Source: Nostoc sp. HK-01 (GTDB lineage Bacteria > Cyanobacteriota > Cyanobacteriia > Cyanobacteriales > Nostocaceae). From it: a DNA stretch of 64,000 nt. Positions within the stretch are counted from its first letter, which is position 1; each line of letters opens with the position of its first letter. Location of the stretch: the NCBI GenBank assembly GCA_003990705.1, contig AP018318.1:2359501-2423500 (forward strand), written 5' to 3'. Positions 17,234-26,376 of the stretch are shown piece after piece. Position numbers and translations under genes: made by a program. Below the pieces are notes generated by a model, which saw nothing but the letters and a program-made list of their open reading frames with translations, did not search any database and was not told where the DNA came from.

Positions 17234-17275
17234 AAAATGACAGAGAAGTAGTTAGTATCTCTGTCATTTTTTATT
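17234..17275 (+). terminator. Intrinsic terminator of dps
   Basis: Perfect 13-bp inverted repeat AAAATGACAGAGA / TCTCTGTCATTTT followed by TTATTT, 75 bp after the dps stop. Confidence 0.88.
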
Positions 17276-17761
17276 TAGATATGCCAAAAATTACCAGATG
17301 AAATTATTATTTAGTTATATATTAAAAATTATTAGCAATTAAGTAAATGATAAATATTTTTATTTAAGAAATATTTCATAACTTGTTGAAGAGTAATATA
17401 AGTTGGAAACTCATATTTAAATTATGAGATTTAGTAGCAACTTAAATAAAAATTATTGGCAGATAATTGAGAGTTTGGGTTTTGAGAATTAATTAAAACT
17501 GTAAACACAAAAAAATCTGGATACTGAGTTAGTAAAGACGAGTCAGGCACATGAGATAGTAAATAGAGATATATTCGTCAATAGTCATTCGTCGATAGTA
17601 ATTTGTTGTTTGTTCATCTTTCACTACACATCTGCTACCCTACTACCTTTTCTCTGGCTGCGGCGATCGCACCCGGAAAACTTGATAATAAACAACATGA
17701 CTGAGGGCAAAGACCCTTAAAATAATCAGGATTTGTATTTTCGTACTCCAACCCCAAGACT
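17276..17761. other. Intergenic region between dps and carB
   Basis: AT-rich, about 490 bp, with no gene seen. It contains a HIP1-like core (GGCGATCGC) near 17660 and a short run of GTCAATAGTCATTCGTCGATAGT heptamer-like repeats near 17577. The carB promoter must lie here, but I could not fix it. Confidence 0.5.
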
Positions 17762-20700
17762 ATGCCCCGCCGTCAAGACCTCAAAAAAATACTCCTATTA
17801 GGATCTGGCCCCATTGTAATTGGACAGGCCTGTGAGTTTGACTATTCTGGAACCCAAGCCTGTAAAGCGTTACGAGAAGAAGGCTATGAAGTGGTGTTAG
17901 TCAACTCCAATCCTGCCACAATTATGACTGACCCAGAAACGGCCGATCGCACTTACATTGAGCCGTTAACACCAGAATTAGTTGCTAAAGTCATCGCCAA
18001 AGAACGCCCAGATGCTTTACTCCCGACAATGGGAGGACAAACTGCCCTCAACCTCGCCGTTGCTTTAGCTAAAAACGGTGTTCTCGATCAATATAATGTG
18101 GAATTAATTGGCGCAAAGTTAGCCGCGATCGAAAAAGCGGAAGACCGCAAACTATTTAATGAAGCGATGGCCAAGATAGGCGTGCATGTCTGTCCTAGTG
18201 GTACAGCTTCATCTTTAGAAGAATCCAAAGCGATCGCCCGCAAAATTGGCAGTTATCCCCTCATTATCCGTCCTGCCTTTACAATGGGGGGGACTGGTGG
18301 TGGTATTGCCTACAACCAAGAAGAATTTGAAGAAATGGCGCAAGTGGGGATTGATGCAAGTCCTGTATCGCAAATTCTCATTGACCAATCTCTCCTCGGC
18401 TGGAAAGAATATGAATTAGAAGTGATGCGCGATTTAGCAGATAACGTGGTGATTATCTGTTCCATCGAAAATCTCGACCCGATGGGTATCCACACAGGGG
18501 ACTCCATCACCGTTGCACCAGCCCAAACCCTCACCGACAAAGAATATCAGCGGCTGCGGGATATGTCGATTAAAATCATCCGCGAGATTGGGGTAGAAAC
18601 AGGCGGTTCTAATATTCAGTTCGCGGTTAACCCTTTGACTGGGGATGTGGTAGTGATTGAAATGAACCCCCGCGTTTCTCGCAGTTCCGCACTGGCTTCT
18701 AAAGCTACAGGTTTCCCGATAGCCAAGATGGCGGCGAAGTTAGCCGTAGGTTACACCTTAGATGAAATTAACAACGACATCACCAAAAAAACCCCCGCCT
18801 CCTTTGAACCAACAATAGATTATGTAGTTACCAAAATTCCCCGCTTCGCCTTTGAAAAATTCCCCGGTTCCGAACCAGTGCTGACAACACAGATGAAGTC
18901 TGTTGGGGAAGCAATGGCTATTGGACGTACATTCAACGAATCCTTCCAAAAAGCGCTGCGTTCTTTAGAAACCGGACGCGCTGGCTGGGGTTGTGACAAA
19001 GCCGAAAAATTACCTAGTGGCGAACAAATTCGCGCCTTATTGCGGACACCGAATCCCGATCGCATTTTTGCTGTGCGTCATGCTATGCAACTAGGTCTCA
19101 CCAATGAGGAAATCTATGAACTCACAGGGATTGACCCTTGGTTTTTAGATAAAATGCAGCAGTTGTTAGAGACGGAAAAATTTATCAAGCGCACCCCGTT
19201 AAAACAGTTGACGAAAGAGCAACTATATGCAGTAAAACGGGAAGGATTTAGCGATCGCCAAATTGCTTTCGCCACCAAAACCACAGAAGATGAAGTTAGG
19301 GCATATCGCCAAGAATTAGGAATTGTACCAGCTTACAAAACTGTTGATACCTGCGCGGCTGAGTTTGAGGCGTTTACTCCTTACTATTATTCCACCTACG
19401 AAGAAGAAAGCGAAGTTTTACCCTCAGATAAACCTAAAGTGATGATTTTGGGTGGTGGGCCGAACCGTATCGGTCAGGGAATTGAGTTTGACTATTGTTG
19501 CTGTCACGCCTCTTATGCTTTAAAAGGCGCAGGCTATGAAACTATCATGGTCAACTCCAACCCAGAGACAGTTTCTACTGACTACGATACTAGCGATCGC
19601 CTCTACTTTGAACCATTAACCAAAGAGGATGTTCTCAACATCATCGAAGCCGAAAACCCCGTGGGAATCATCGTCCAATTCGGCGGACAAACACCTCTGA
19701 AACTAGCACTTCCCCTACAACAAGCACTCAGTATTCATCCCTCAGCCAACAACACTAAAATCTGGGGTACATCCCCCGATTCCATCGACACCGCTGAAGA
19801 CAGAGAACGGTTTGAGAAGATTCTCAAGCAATTAAATATTGCACAACCACCCAACGGAATTGCGCGGAGTTATGAAGATGCGTTGATTGTGGCTAGACGC
19901 ATTGGTTATCCTGTGGTGGTGCGTCCTAGTTATGTCTTAGGTGGACGCGCAATGGAAATTGTCTACTCTGATACAGAACTGGAACGCTACATGACCTTTG
20001 CAGTGCAGGTAGAACCAGAACATCCGATTTTAATTGATAAGTTCTTAGAAAATGCGATCGAAGTTGATGTAGATGCGATCGCTGATCATACTGGACGGGT
20101 GGTGATTGGTGGCATCATGGAACACATCGAACAAGCCGGAATCCATTCAGGAGATTCTGCTTGTTCTTTACCCTCAATTTCTCTTCCCCCAGCGGTACTT
20201 AGTCAAATCAGAACTTGGACTGTCCAACTGGCGCAAGCGTTGTCAGTTATCGGGTTAATGAATATTCAGTTTGCGGTGGTAGGTGTCGGCTCATACTCTC
20301 CCCAAGTTTACATTCTCGAAGCTAACCCCCGCGCTTCCCGGACTGTACCTTTTGTTTCTAAAGCTACAGGTGTGCAATTGGCGAAGTTGGCATCTTTAAT
20401 TATGTCGGGTAAAACTCTTGAGGAATTAGGCTTTACTGAGGAAGTCATACCCTCACATATTGCCGTGAAAGAAGCAGTTCTACCGTTTAATAAATTTCCC
20501 GGTACAGATACAATATTAGGCCCGGAGATGCGCTCAACAGGTGAGGTGATGGGCATAGATAGCGACTTTGGCCGCGCCTTTGCCAAGGCAGAATTAGCTG
20601 CCGGTGAGCGTTTACCCCTCAATGGTACTGTATTTGTCTCCATGAGCGATCGCGACAAAGCCGCAGCCGTTCCTGTAGTCAAGGAATTTATTGACTTAGG

Positions 20701-21028
20701 CTTTACCGTCATGGCGACCTTCGGTACACGCCAGGCACTTCAAGAAAATGGATTAAAGGTTGAATTGGTGCTGAAACTTCACGAAGGCCGTCCCCATGTC
20801 CTTGATGCGATTAAAAACCAGAAGATTCAACTAATTATCAACACCCCTTCTGGCGAAGAAGCGCAAACTGATGCCAGACTCATCCGTCGCACAGCCTTAG
20901 CCTACAAAATCCCCATCATCACTACTATTGCTGGGGCTAAGGCTACCGTTGCTGCTATCCGTTCTCTGCAAAATACTACTTTGGACGTAAAAGCCCTCCA
21001 AGATTATTCCATGAAGAGTTTGTCGTAA
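17762..21028 (+). CDS. carB: Carbamoyl-phosphate synthase large subunit
   Basis: A 1088-residue CarB, full length for the family. It makes carbamoyl phosphate from bicarbonate, ATP and glutamine-derived ammonia for arginine and pyrimidine synthesis. Two homologous ATP-grasp halves are evident: [17 protein letters not shown] and [12 protein letters not shown] in the first, [17 protein letters not shown] and [11 protein letters not shown] in the second. Each has a [12 protein letters not shown] or [12 protein letters not shown] loop. The MGS-like allosteric domain occupies the last ~140 residues ([26 protein letters not shown]). The gene stands alone, without carA. It links to argH and cyanophycin genes metabolically. 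Confidence 0.98.
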   Translation: MPRRQDLKKILLLGSGPIVIGQACEFDYSGTQACKALREEGYEVVLVNSNPATIMTDPETADRTYIEPLTPELVAKVIAKERPDALLPTMGGQTALNLAVALAKNGVLDQYNVELIGAKLAAIEKAEDRKLFNEAMAKIGVHVCPSGTASSLEESKAIARKIGSYPLIIRPAFTMGGTGGGIAYNQEEFEEMAQVGIDASPVSQILIDQSLLGWKEYELEVMRDLADNVVIICSIENLDPMGIHTGDSITVAPAQTLTDKEYQRLRDMSIKIIREIGVETGGSNIQFAVNPLTGDVVVIEMNPRVSRSSALASKATGFPIAKMAAKLAVGYTLDEINNDITKKTPASFEPTIDYVVTKIPRFAFEKFPGSEPVLTTQMKSVGEAMAIGRTFNESFQKALRSLETGRAGWGCDKAEKLPSGEQIRALLRTPNPDRIFAVRHAMQLGLTNEEIYELTGIDPWFLDKMQQLLETEKFIKRTPLKQLTKEQLYAVKREGFSDRQIAFATKTTEDEVRAYRQELGIVPAYKTVDTCAAEFEAFTPYYYSTYEEESEVLPSDKPKVMILGGGPNRIGQGIEFDYCCCHASYALKGAGYETIMVNSNPETVSTDYDTSDRLYFEPLTKEDVLNIIEAENPVGIIVQFGGQTPLKLALPLQQALSIHPSANNTKIWGTSPDSIDTAEDRERFEKILKQLNIAQPPNGIARSYEDALIVARRIGYPVVVRPSYVLGGRAMEIVYSDTELERYMTFAVQVEPEHPILIDKFLENAIEVDVDAIADHTGRVVIGGIMEHIEQAGIHSGDSACSLPSISLPPAVLSQIRTWTVQLAQALSVIGLMNIQFAVVGVGSYSPQVYILEANPRASRTVPFVSKATGVQLAKLASLIMSGKTLEELGFTEEVIPSHIAVKEAVLPFNKFPGTDTILGPEMRSTGEVMGIDSDFGRAFAKAELAAGERLPLNGTVFVSMSDRDKAAAVPVVKEFIDLGFTVMATFGTRQALQENGLKVELVLKLHEGRPHVLDAIKNQKIQLIINTPSGEEAQTDARLIRRTALAYKIPIITTIAGAKATVAAIRSLQNTTLDVKALQDYSMKSLS

Positions 21029-21738
21029 CTCTGCCCGGCGTGGCACTGAATTTGACTGGAGTATGAAGGGTGTGGAGGAAGTTTAAAGATTTCGCTTGTC
21101 TCCTACCCTTTTTTTATGAATCTGCTTAAAGCAGTATTTACAAGGAAAATTAAGTAATTATTATAGAAGAAACATTATAGTTACTATTGCGATATTTTAA
21201 CAAATATGAGTAAACTAATTTTTCTCTCTGCGAATATTTATTAACTAACCTAGAGCGATCGCTCTCAGCAACATGAAGTAATTATGCTTATGCCAAAAGG
21301 TTGATTTGTCGGAGTTTCAGCCCTCACACCAGAGCCAAAGCAAACAAATGACTTTTATCTACCCCTTAACCATAGTCTATAGTTCTCATTCTGGTTTGAT
21401 GAGCAACAAAGGTTTATTCACTACTGTGGTTAACCTATCACAACCATTCTCAATTCCAATCATTTTTCGGCTGTGGGGCTTTTCAAGATTTCTCATAAAT
21501 GTTACAATTTTTAATAAAGATTAAAGAGAAAAGGTGTTGTTCTAGCTACCTTTATCTATCCGTAGATACTTGTACAAACTCAGGAAAAACTGTAACCTCT
21601 AGCAGTTAAGAGCGTAATTTTTGATTAATAAAAGCAACCGATACCAACGGACGCGTAAATCGTAAACCTAATATGTGTTTCCAGTCAAACTGGGCAGCAC
21701 CCAAACAAACATCTATTTATTAGTTATCTACTAGTTGA
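21029..21738. other. Long intergenic/leader region between carB and sigD
   Basis: 710 bp with no convincing gene; a 72-codon frame at 21306 has no homology I recognise. It contains a HIP1 site near 21255. The region presumably carries a long leader and regulated promoters for the sigma factor. No clear terminator follows carB. Confidence 0.5.
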
Positions 21739-22737
21739 ATGACTCAAGCAATCAACCCAACACCACCAATGAGTAGCGCCATGAAGACCGCTCCGACAGC
21801 TACAGACCTCGTGCGGACTTACCTGCGTGAGATCGGCCGTGTACCACTGTTAACTCATGAAGAAGAGATTCGTTATGGCAAACAAGTGCAGCGTTCAACC
21901 GCTTTACAAGAAGTCAGAGAATCCTTAGCTAGTCAGTTGGGGCGTGAACCGACTTTAGAAGAGTGGGCAAAAGAGTCGAAACTAGACATAGCCGATTTGA
22001 ACGAAGCGATCGCCTATGGTGAAATTGCGAAACGGAGAATGGTTGAAGCCAATTTGCGCTTAGTAGTATCTGTAGCTAAGAAGTATATCAAGCGTAACGT
22101 TGATTTACTTGACCTGATCCAAGAAGGCAGTATTGGAATGCAGCGCGGCGTAGAAAAATTCGACCCCACCAAAGGTTATCGATTTTCTACTTATGCTTAC
22201 TGGTGGATTCGCCAAGCAATTACGCGAGCGATCGCCGAAAAAGCCCGCACTATTCGCCTACCCATTCATATCACAGAAAAACTCAATAAAATCAAAAAAG
22301 CCCAGCGTCAATTATCGCAAAAACTCGGACGCGCCCCCTCCGTCGGTGAATTGGCGCAAGAACTAGACCTAACCCCCAAGCAAGTCAGAGAGTATCTCGA
22401 AAAAGCCCGTTTACCCCTATCCTTAGATCTGCGATTGGGAGATAACTACGACACCGAACTCGGAGAAATGCTAGAAGACCCAGGCGCTTCTCCCGAAGAG
22501 TTTGTGATGCAAACCTCTCTTTCATCTGATTTAGAGAGAGTCATGGAAGAACTCACCCCCCAGCAGCGAGAAGTCATCACCTTACGCTTTGGGTTAATTG
22601 ATGGTCAAGCTTTAACCCTGGCCAGAATCGGTGAAATCTTAAATATCAGCCGTGAACGAGTTCGCCAAATTGAACGCGAAGCTTTAAACAAACTCCGCAA
22701 ATCCAAAGCTGCTATGAATGAGTATTTGGCGAGTTAG
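21739..22737 (+). CDS. sigD: Group 2 RNA polymerase sigma factor (SigD-like)
   Basis: A 332-residue sigma-70 family protein lacking the long region 1.1 of the primary sigma factor, hence group 2 (non-essential, stress or circadian regulated). Region 1.2 ([22 protein letters not shown]), region 2 ([31 protein letters not shown]...[19 protein letters not shown]), region 3 and region 4 ([29 protein letters not shown]) are complete. The sigD name rests on resemblance and on position beside dps and carB as remembered for Nostoc PCC 7120. A different group 2 label (sigB-like) is possible. Confidence 0.88.
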   Translation: MTQAINPTPPMSSAMKTAPTATDLVRTYLREIGRVPLLTHEEEIRYGKQVQRSTALQEVRESLASQLGREPTLEEWAKESKLDIADLNEAIAYGEIAKRRMVEANLRLVVSVAKKYIKRNVDLLDLIQEGSIGMQRGVEKFDPTKGYRFSTYAYWWIRQAITRAIAEKARTIRLPIHITEKLNKIKKAQRQLSQKLGRAPSVGELAQELDLTPKQVREYLEKARLPLSLDLRLGDNYDTELGEMLEDPGASPEEFVMQTSLSSDLERVMEELTPQQREVITLRFGLIDGQALTLARIGEILNISRERVRQIEREALNKLRKSKAAMNEYLAS

Positions 22738-22739
22738 TC

Positions 22740-22802
22740 ATTTGTCTTTTGTCCTTTGTCATTAGTAGTTCACAAATGACTAATGACCAATGACAAATGA
22801 CC
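22740..22802. repeat. STRR-like repeats (CATTTGTC / AATGAC)
   Basis: Runs of CATTTGTCTTTTGTCCTTTGTCATTAG followed by their near complement AATGACTAATGACCAATGACAAATGA, making a fold-back directly after the sigD stop. Such sequence may act as a weak terminator. Confidence 0.7.
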
Positions 22803-22978
22803 ATTAGGCGAGAAAATACTCTGGTTTTGGTACGGTTACACCGACTTCCAAGTGAGAATGTGCTTGTTAAATTATTTAACAGGAACACCAAAACGGCAGC
22901 TACGTTAAATAAACGACAGGCACTTATTATCTCAGTTGTAAACATAGCAGCCAGCAACGGTACTACAGGAGGTAAAAC

Positions 22979-23329
22979 GTGAGTAACCAATCCAATCGAG
23001 TGTCAGAATTTTTTAATAGCGACGCATCGGAAACCAGCAACTTTCTGTGGCAGTATGTTAAATCTTTAAGTCCTGAAACAGTTAGCCAGTTATCTCAACC
23101 AACATCTCCCGAAGTTTTCCAAGTGATGGAACGCAACATTGTGGGTTTGTTAGGCAACTTACCACCCGAACACTTCAATATGACTATTACCACTAGTAGG
23201 GAGAGCCTTGGCCGTTTGCTGGCTTCCGCAATGATTAGTGGTTATTTCCTACGTAACGCTGAACAACGTATGGACTTTGAAATAGCATTACAAGGTACGG
23301 AAACCAATCATCAAGAAATTGAAGAGTAA
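22979..23329 (+). CDS. DUF760 family protein
   Basis: A 116-residue soluble protein of the DUF760 family found in cyanobacteria and plastids; function is not established to my knowledge. The conserved core is FLWQYVKSLSPETVSQLSQP followed by VMERNIVGLLGNLPPEHFNMTITTSRESLGRLLASAMISGYFLRNAEQRM. The start is GTG; it is decided by a perfect AGGAGG six bases upstream. It follows sigD at 240 bp but has its own strong ribosome site, so co-transcription is uncertain. Confidence 0.85.
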   Translation: MSNQSNRVSEFFNSDASETSNFLWQYVKSLSPETVSQLSQPTSPEVFQVMERNIVGLLGNLPPEHFNMTITTSRESLGRLLASAMISGYFLRNAEQRMDFEIALQGTETNHQEIEE

Positions 23330-23610
23330 TGGCAAGTTGTTGAGTTTATTTCAGCCGATGTGCAGAACTCAGATTCGTTTCCTGCGGAATCCTGACAACC
23401 TACCTTACCTAAATTCTAAATCCCTGTAATGCGTTAGCGACATCTTCAATACAGCCACTAATCGCTAACGCAATGAGGATTTTATCAATGTTAATCTAAA
23501 TTGGATTTCTCATAGTAGATTAATCAAAAAGCAATCAAATCATAACTTGTTACTTTGTACGGCATCTGCGACAATATTGAATAAATTAAAGTAATTTCGA
23601 CTATTCATCT
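23330..23610. other. Intergenic stretch after the DUF760 gene
   Basis: About 280 bp with nothing coding. A loose inverted pair GCGTTAGCGA ... TCGCTAACGC lies at about 23431-23472, which could fold into a hairpin. A strong terminator follows. Confidence 0.45.
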
Positions 23611-23652
23611 AAAAAACTCGGCAGACACTAAATTAGTCTGCCGAGTTTTTTG
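23611..23652 (+). terminator. Intrinsic terminator upstream of mutT
   Basis: Perfect 10-bp inverted repeat CTCGGCAGAC / GTCTGCCGAG with a 10-base loop, followed by TTTTTT on the plus strand. A-run on the other side also makes it functional on the minus strand. Confidence 0.88.
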
Positions 23653-23679
23653 ATCAGTCACCTATCATTCTCATAAACT

Positions 23680-24090
23680 ATGACTGAAATTAGTTCTATT
23701 CCCCATAAAATTATTGGTGTCGCTGTTATTTGGAACGACCAGCAGCAAATTTTAATTGATCGCCGTCGTCCACAAGGTGCAATGGGTGGCTTGTGGGAAT
23801 TCCCTGGTGGCAAAATTGAACCAGGAGAAACAATTGAAGAGTGTATCCGGCGGGAAATAGCCGAAGAACTGGGTATAGAAATTGCAGTGAAAGACCATCT
23901 CATCACCATTGACCATACTTATACTCATTTGCGCGTGACTTTAACCGTGCATCACTGTCACTTCCTCGCAGGTATTCCCCAACCCTTAGAATGTGATGAA
24001 ATTCGCTGGGTAAGCTTAGATGAATTAGAAGATTATGCTTTTCCCCAAGCTAACGGTCAAATTATCGCTGCCCTGAAAACTTCTGCGTAG
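23680..24090 (+). CDS. mutT: 8-oxo-dGTP-type Nudix hydrolase MutT
   Basis: A 136-residue Nudix hydrolase. The Nudix box GGKIEPGETIEECIRREIAEELGI (residues about 46-69) is intact, and the surrounding sequence (IGVAVIWNDQQQILIDRRRPQGAMGGLWEFPGG ahead of it) is of MutT type, which hydrolyses oxidised dGTP to prevent mutation. Substrate is inferred from family resemblance. It starts 28 bp after a strong terminator, so it begins its own transcription unit. Confidence 0.9.
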   Translation: MTEISSIPHKIIGVAVIWNDQQQILIDRRRPQGAMGGLWEFPGGKIEPGETIEECIRREIAEELGIEIAVKDHLITIDHTYTHLRVTLTVHHCHFLAGIPQPLECDEIRWVSLDELEDYAFPQANGQIIAALKTSA

Positions 24091-24113
24091 GTTAAATTCA
24101 GACGAAAATAAGA

Positions 24114-24135
24114 AATGACCAATGACCAATGACCA
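24114..24135. repeat. AATGACC heptamer repeat
   Basis: Three tandem copies of AATGACC followed by ATTGTT. STRR type. Confidence 0.75.
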
Positions 24136-24231
24136 TTGTTCACAAGTAACAATGTATTAACTCAATTCAGTTCATGGCGGCAATTTTCTACAATAATGCC
24201 AGGGACTATAAAAAATGGTGTCTGCAAGCAA

Positions 24232-24690
24232 ATGTCTAAAACTGTTGCCGACGTAATGAGCCGTGACCCGATTGTTGTGCGGGCGGAAACTCCTCTGAAG
24301 GAAGCCATTCAAATTTTGGCAGAGAAACGCATCAGCGGGCTACCTGTGGTGGATGATGTCGGTCAATTGGTGGGGATTATCTCCGAAACAGATTTGATGT
24401 GGCAAGAAACTGGTGTAACTCCACCTGCTTACATCATGTTTTTGGATAGTGTCATCTATTTAAAAAATCCTGCTACTTACGATCGCGATTTACATAAAGC
24501 ATTAGGGCAAACCGTTGGAGAAGTTATGAGCAAAAATGCTGTAACAATTTCTCCCAACAAAACATTAAAAGAAGCAGCACAAATGATGCACGATCGCAAT
24601 GTGCATCGCTTACCTGTATTAGATACTGAAGGTCAAGTAGTTGGCATTCTTACCCGTGGTGATGTGATTCGGGCAATGGCAGCAAGTTGA
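24232..24690 (+). CDS. CBS-pair domain protein
   Basis: A 152-residue protein made of two CBS domains: KTVADVMSRDPIVVRAETPLKEAIQILAEKRISGLPVVDD...GIISETDLM and VGEVMSKNAVTISPNKTLKEAAQMMHDRNVHRLPVLD...GILTRGDVI. CBS pairs bind adenine nucleotides and regulate partner proteins; the partner here is unknown. ATG at 24232 gives a start right before the first CBS domain. An upstream ATG at 24196 would add 12 residues, and neither has a clear ribosome site. Confidence 0.88.
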   Translation: MSKTVADVMSRDPIVVRAETPLKEAIQILAEKRISGLPVVDDVGQLVGIISETDLMWQETGVTPPAYIMFLDSVIYLKNPATYDRDLHKALGQTVGEVMSKNAVTISPNKTLKEAAQMMHDRNVHRLPVLDTEGQVVGILTRGDVIRAMAAS

Positions 24691-24778
24691 TAGTCATTAG
24701 TCATTAGTCCTTTGTCATTAGTTAGGAGTTTCTTGACTATTGACTATGGACATTTGACTATTAACTATGGACTATTTT
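24690..24778. repeat. STRR-like repeats between the CBS gene and nblB
   Basis: Runs of AGTCATT/TGTCATTAGT followed by TTGACTATTGACTATGGACATTTGACTATTAACTATGGACTAT, i.e. a 7-bp family TGACTAT/GGACTAT. No coding potential. Confidence 0.8.
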
Positions 24779-24808
24779 TTAAAACATCTTTGAAATTAGG
24801 ATTATTAA

Positions 24809-25474
24809 ATGAGTATTACTCCTGAGTCGGTAAGACAAATGCTCAGTTCTGAGGATTTGGGCGATCGCTTACGTGCTGTTAATCATATCCGCGAACTAGA
24901 ACCCGTAGTTGGTTTAGAACTGGTGCAAATTGCTATAGGTGATAGCAACTCTAGAGTTCGGTACTCTGCTGTGAGCCAAATGGATACACTCGGTACACAA
25001 GATTTGCAATTATCTTTGGATATTTTACGCGATCGCTTGCTCAATGACCCTGAAGCTGATGTGCAAGCCGCCGCTGCTGACTGTTTAGGGGCGCTGAAAC
25101 TACACGATGCGTTTGCAGATTTAGAGCAGCTTTACCACTCTACTGGTGAGTGGTTAGTCCAATTCAGCATTATTGCCACATTAGGCGAGTTAGGTGATCC
25201 GCGTTCTTTTGAATTACTCAAAGAAGCACTTTCATCCGAGAACGAATTAGTGCAAACTGCTGCTATCAGTTCCTTTGGAGACTTAGGAAATATCGAAGCA
25301 ATTCCTTTATTAGCTCCATATTCTACCAATCCCGACTGGCAAATGCGCTACAGAGTTGTCCAAGCTTTAGCACGGTTAGGTGGCGCAGAAGCAAAATCGA
25401 TATTAGAAACTTTGGTAAATGATGAAGTTGAAGCAGTCGCCATAGAAGCGCAGAAATCGTTACAGACTGTTTAG
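24809..25474 (+). CDS. nblB: HEAT-repeat protein, NblB-type phycobilisome degradation factor
   Basis: A 221-residue all-helical HEAT-repeat protein related to phycobilin lyase subunits. NblB is required in Synechococcus for phycobilisome breakdown during nutrient starvation and detaches chromophores. The N-terminus ITPESVRQMLSSEDLGDRLRAVNHIREL and the segment STNPDWQMRYRVVQALARLGG fit my recollection of NblB; about five to six HEAT units span residues 15-215. A generic HEAT-repeat scaffold is the alternative. AGGATTATTAA precedes the ATG with a weak ribosome site. Confidence 0.8.
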   Translation: MSITPESVRQMLSSEDLGDRLRAVNHIRELEPVVGLELVQIAIGDSNSRVRYSAVSQMDTLGTQDLQLSLDILRDRLLNDPEADVQAAAADCLGALKLHDAFADLEQLYHSTGEWLVQFSIIATLGELGDPRSFELLKEALSSENELVQTAAISSFGDLGNIEAIPLLAPYSTNPDWQMRYRVVQALARLGGAEAKSILETLVNDEVEAVAIEAQKSLQTV

Positions 25475-25613
25475 TTATTGGTAAATATCGTAGATCGCAT
25501 CTGGAATTTAAAATGGTGCGATCGCTTTCCCTATCCGAAAAGACTAAAGATTATTTGTGTCACAATTGAGGAAAAGAATATATATCCTACAACCAGGCAA
25601 GCACTTATGTGTG

Positions 25614-26207
25614 TTATTCCTTAGTTATTATCTGAATATATTCATTCACAGCATCATATTGGTCAGTCATTCGCGCATATTTTGCTAATAAATCTAAATT
25701 TAAATCAGGCAACAAATTGCTTTTAGTAGCTTTTATATAGCTGTCACCTTGCAAACAATAAAGTGATAATAAACCATCTTCCCAAAACCAAACTTCAGGT
25801 ACTCCTAAACGCTGATAAATTTTTAGCTTATTAATTCCACCACTTGTAACAGTTATTTCCAAAATTAAATCGGGAATTGGTTTTTTTGTTCCTAAATTAT
25901 AAGACTCATCAGGTTCTCGTCGTGTATTATCTTCCTTATTACCTATAGTTGCACTTCCACGTCCATAAAACCGAATGTTCTTCATCCGCATAGAGACTTC
26001 TAGTAACATCGCCAGAGTTTTTTTATTATCCTCGTGATCATCAGACAGGGGTGACATAATTTCTAGAAGACCGTCTAAATAAGTTAGCCTTGCGCTTGTC
26101 CCAGCAAGGGCAACATCAAGCTGTTCTAACTTTTCCCAACTGACATTGTACAGAAGAACGTAGGAAGTCTCAGCATTACTAGGTTGTTCCAAGACAAGGG
26201 AAGACAT
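25614..26207 (-). CDS. Uma2 family protein (DUF820)
   Basis: A 197-residue Uma2/DUF820 protein, shorter than the other two in the window and of a different subgroup. Family residues are visible in TYLDGLLEIMSPLSDDHEDNKK (about 43-64), EPDESYNLGTKKPIPDLILEITVTSGGINKLKIYQRLGVPEVWFWEDG (about 98-145). The acidic D/E and K of the PD-(D/E)XK-like core (PDLILEI...K) are preserved. Activity is inferred from fold only. It is followed on the same strand upstream by the remnant at 26252-26347. Confidence 0.85.
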   Translation of the reverse strand: MSSLVLEQPSNAETSYVLLYNVSWEKLEQLDVALAGTSARLTYLDGLLEIMSPLSDDHEDNKKTLAMLLEVSMRMKNIRFYGRGSATIGNKEDNTRREPDESYNLGTKKPIPDLILEITVTSGGINKLKIYQRLGVPEVWFWEDGLLSLYCLQGDSYIKATKSNLLPDLNLDLLAKYARMTDQYDAVNEYIQIITKE

Positions 26208-26251
26208 AAGCTAGACCATAGCGTGGATTTTTTCTATGATAAAACCTAATA

Positions 26252-26347
26252 TTAGTCTTTAATGAGGTGACGTTGAGCGTGGGCGGTGTTGACTAAACGC
26301 TGATATAGTATTTCTGGAATTTGCAGAGTAATTGTTTCTTTTGTCAT
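26252..26347 (-). pseudogene. Short remnant of an antitoxin-like gene
   Basis: A 31-codon frame beginning MTKETITLQIPEILYQRLVNTAHAQ then RHLIKD and stop. The beginning has the amphipathic beta-strand look of ribbon-helix-helix or similar small antitoxin N-termini common in Nostoc, but the frame ends after 31 codons. I infer a truncated relic. It could instead be a genuine tiny protein. It lies between the Uma2 gene and the kinase, both on the same strand. Confidence 0.5.
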
Positions 26348-26376
26348 TGTTCAATTCCCGCGTAGGTCAATCATCG

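Noticed and set aside
21306-21524. 72-codon frame between carB and sigD
   Set aside because: No ribosome site, no recognisable sequence features; probably leader DNA.
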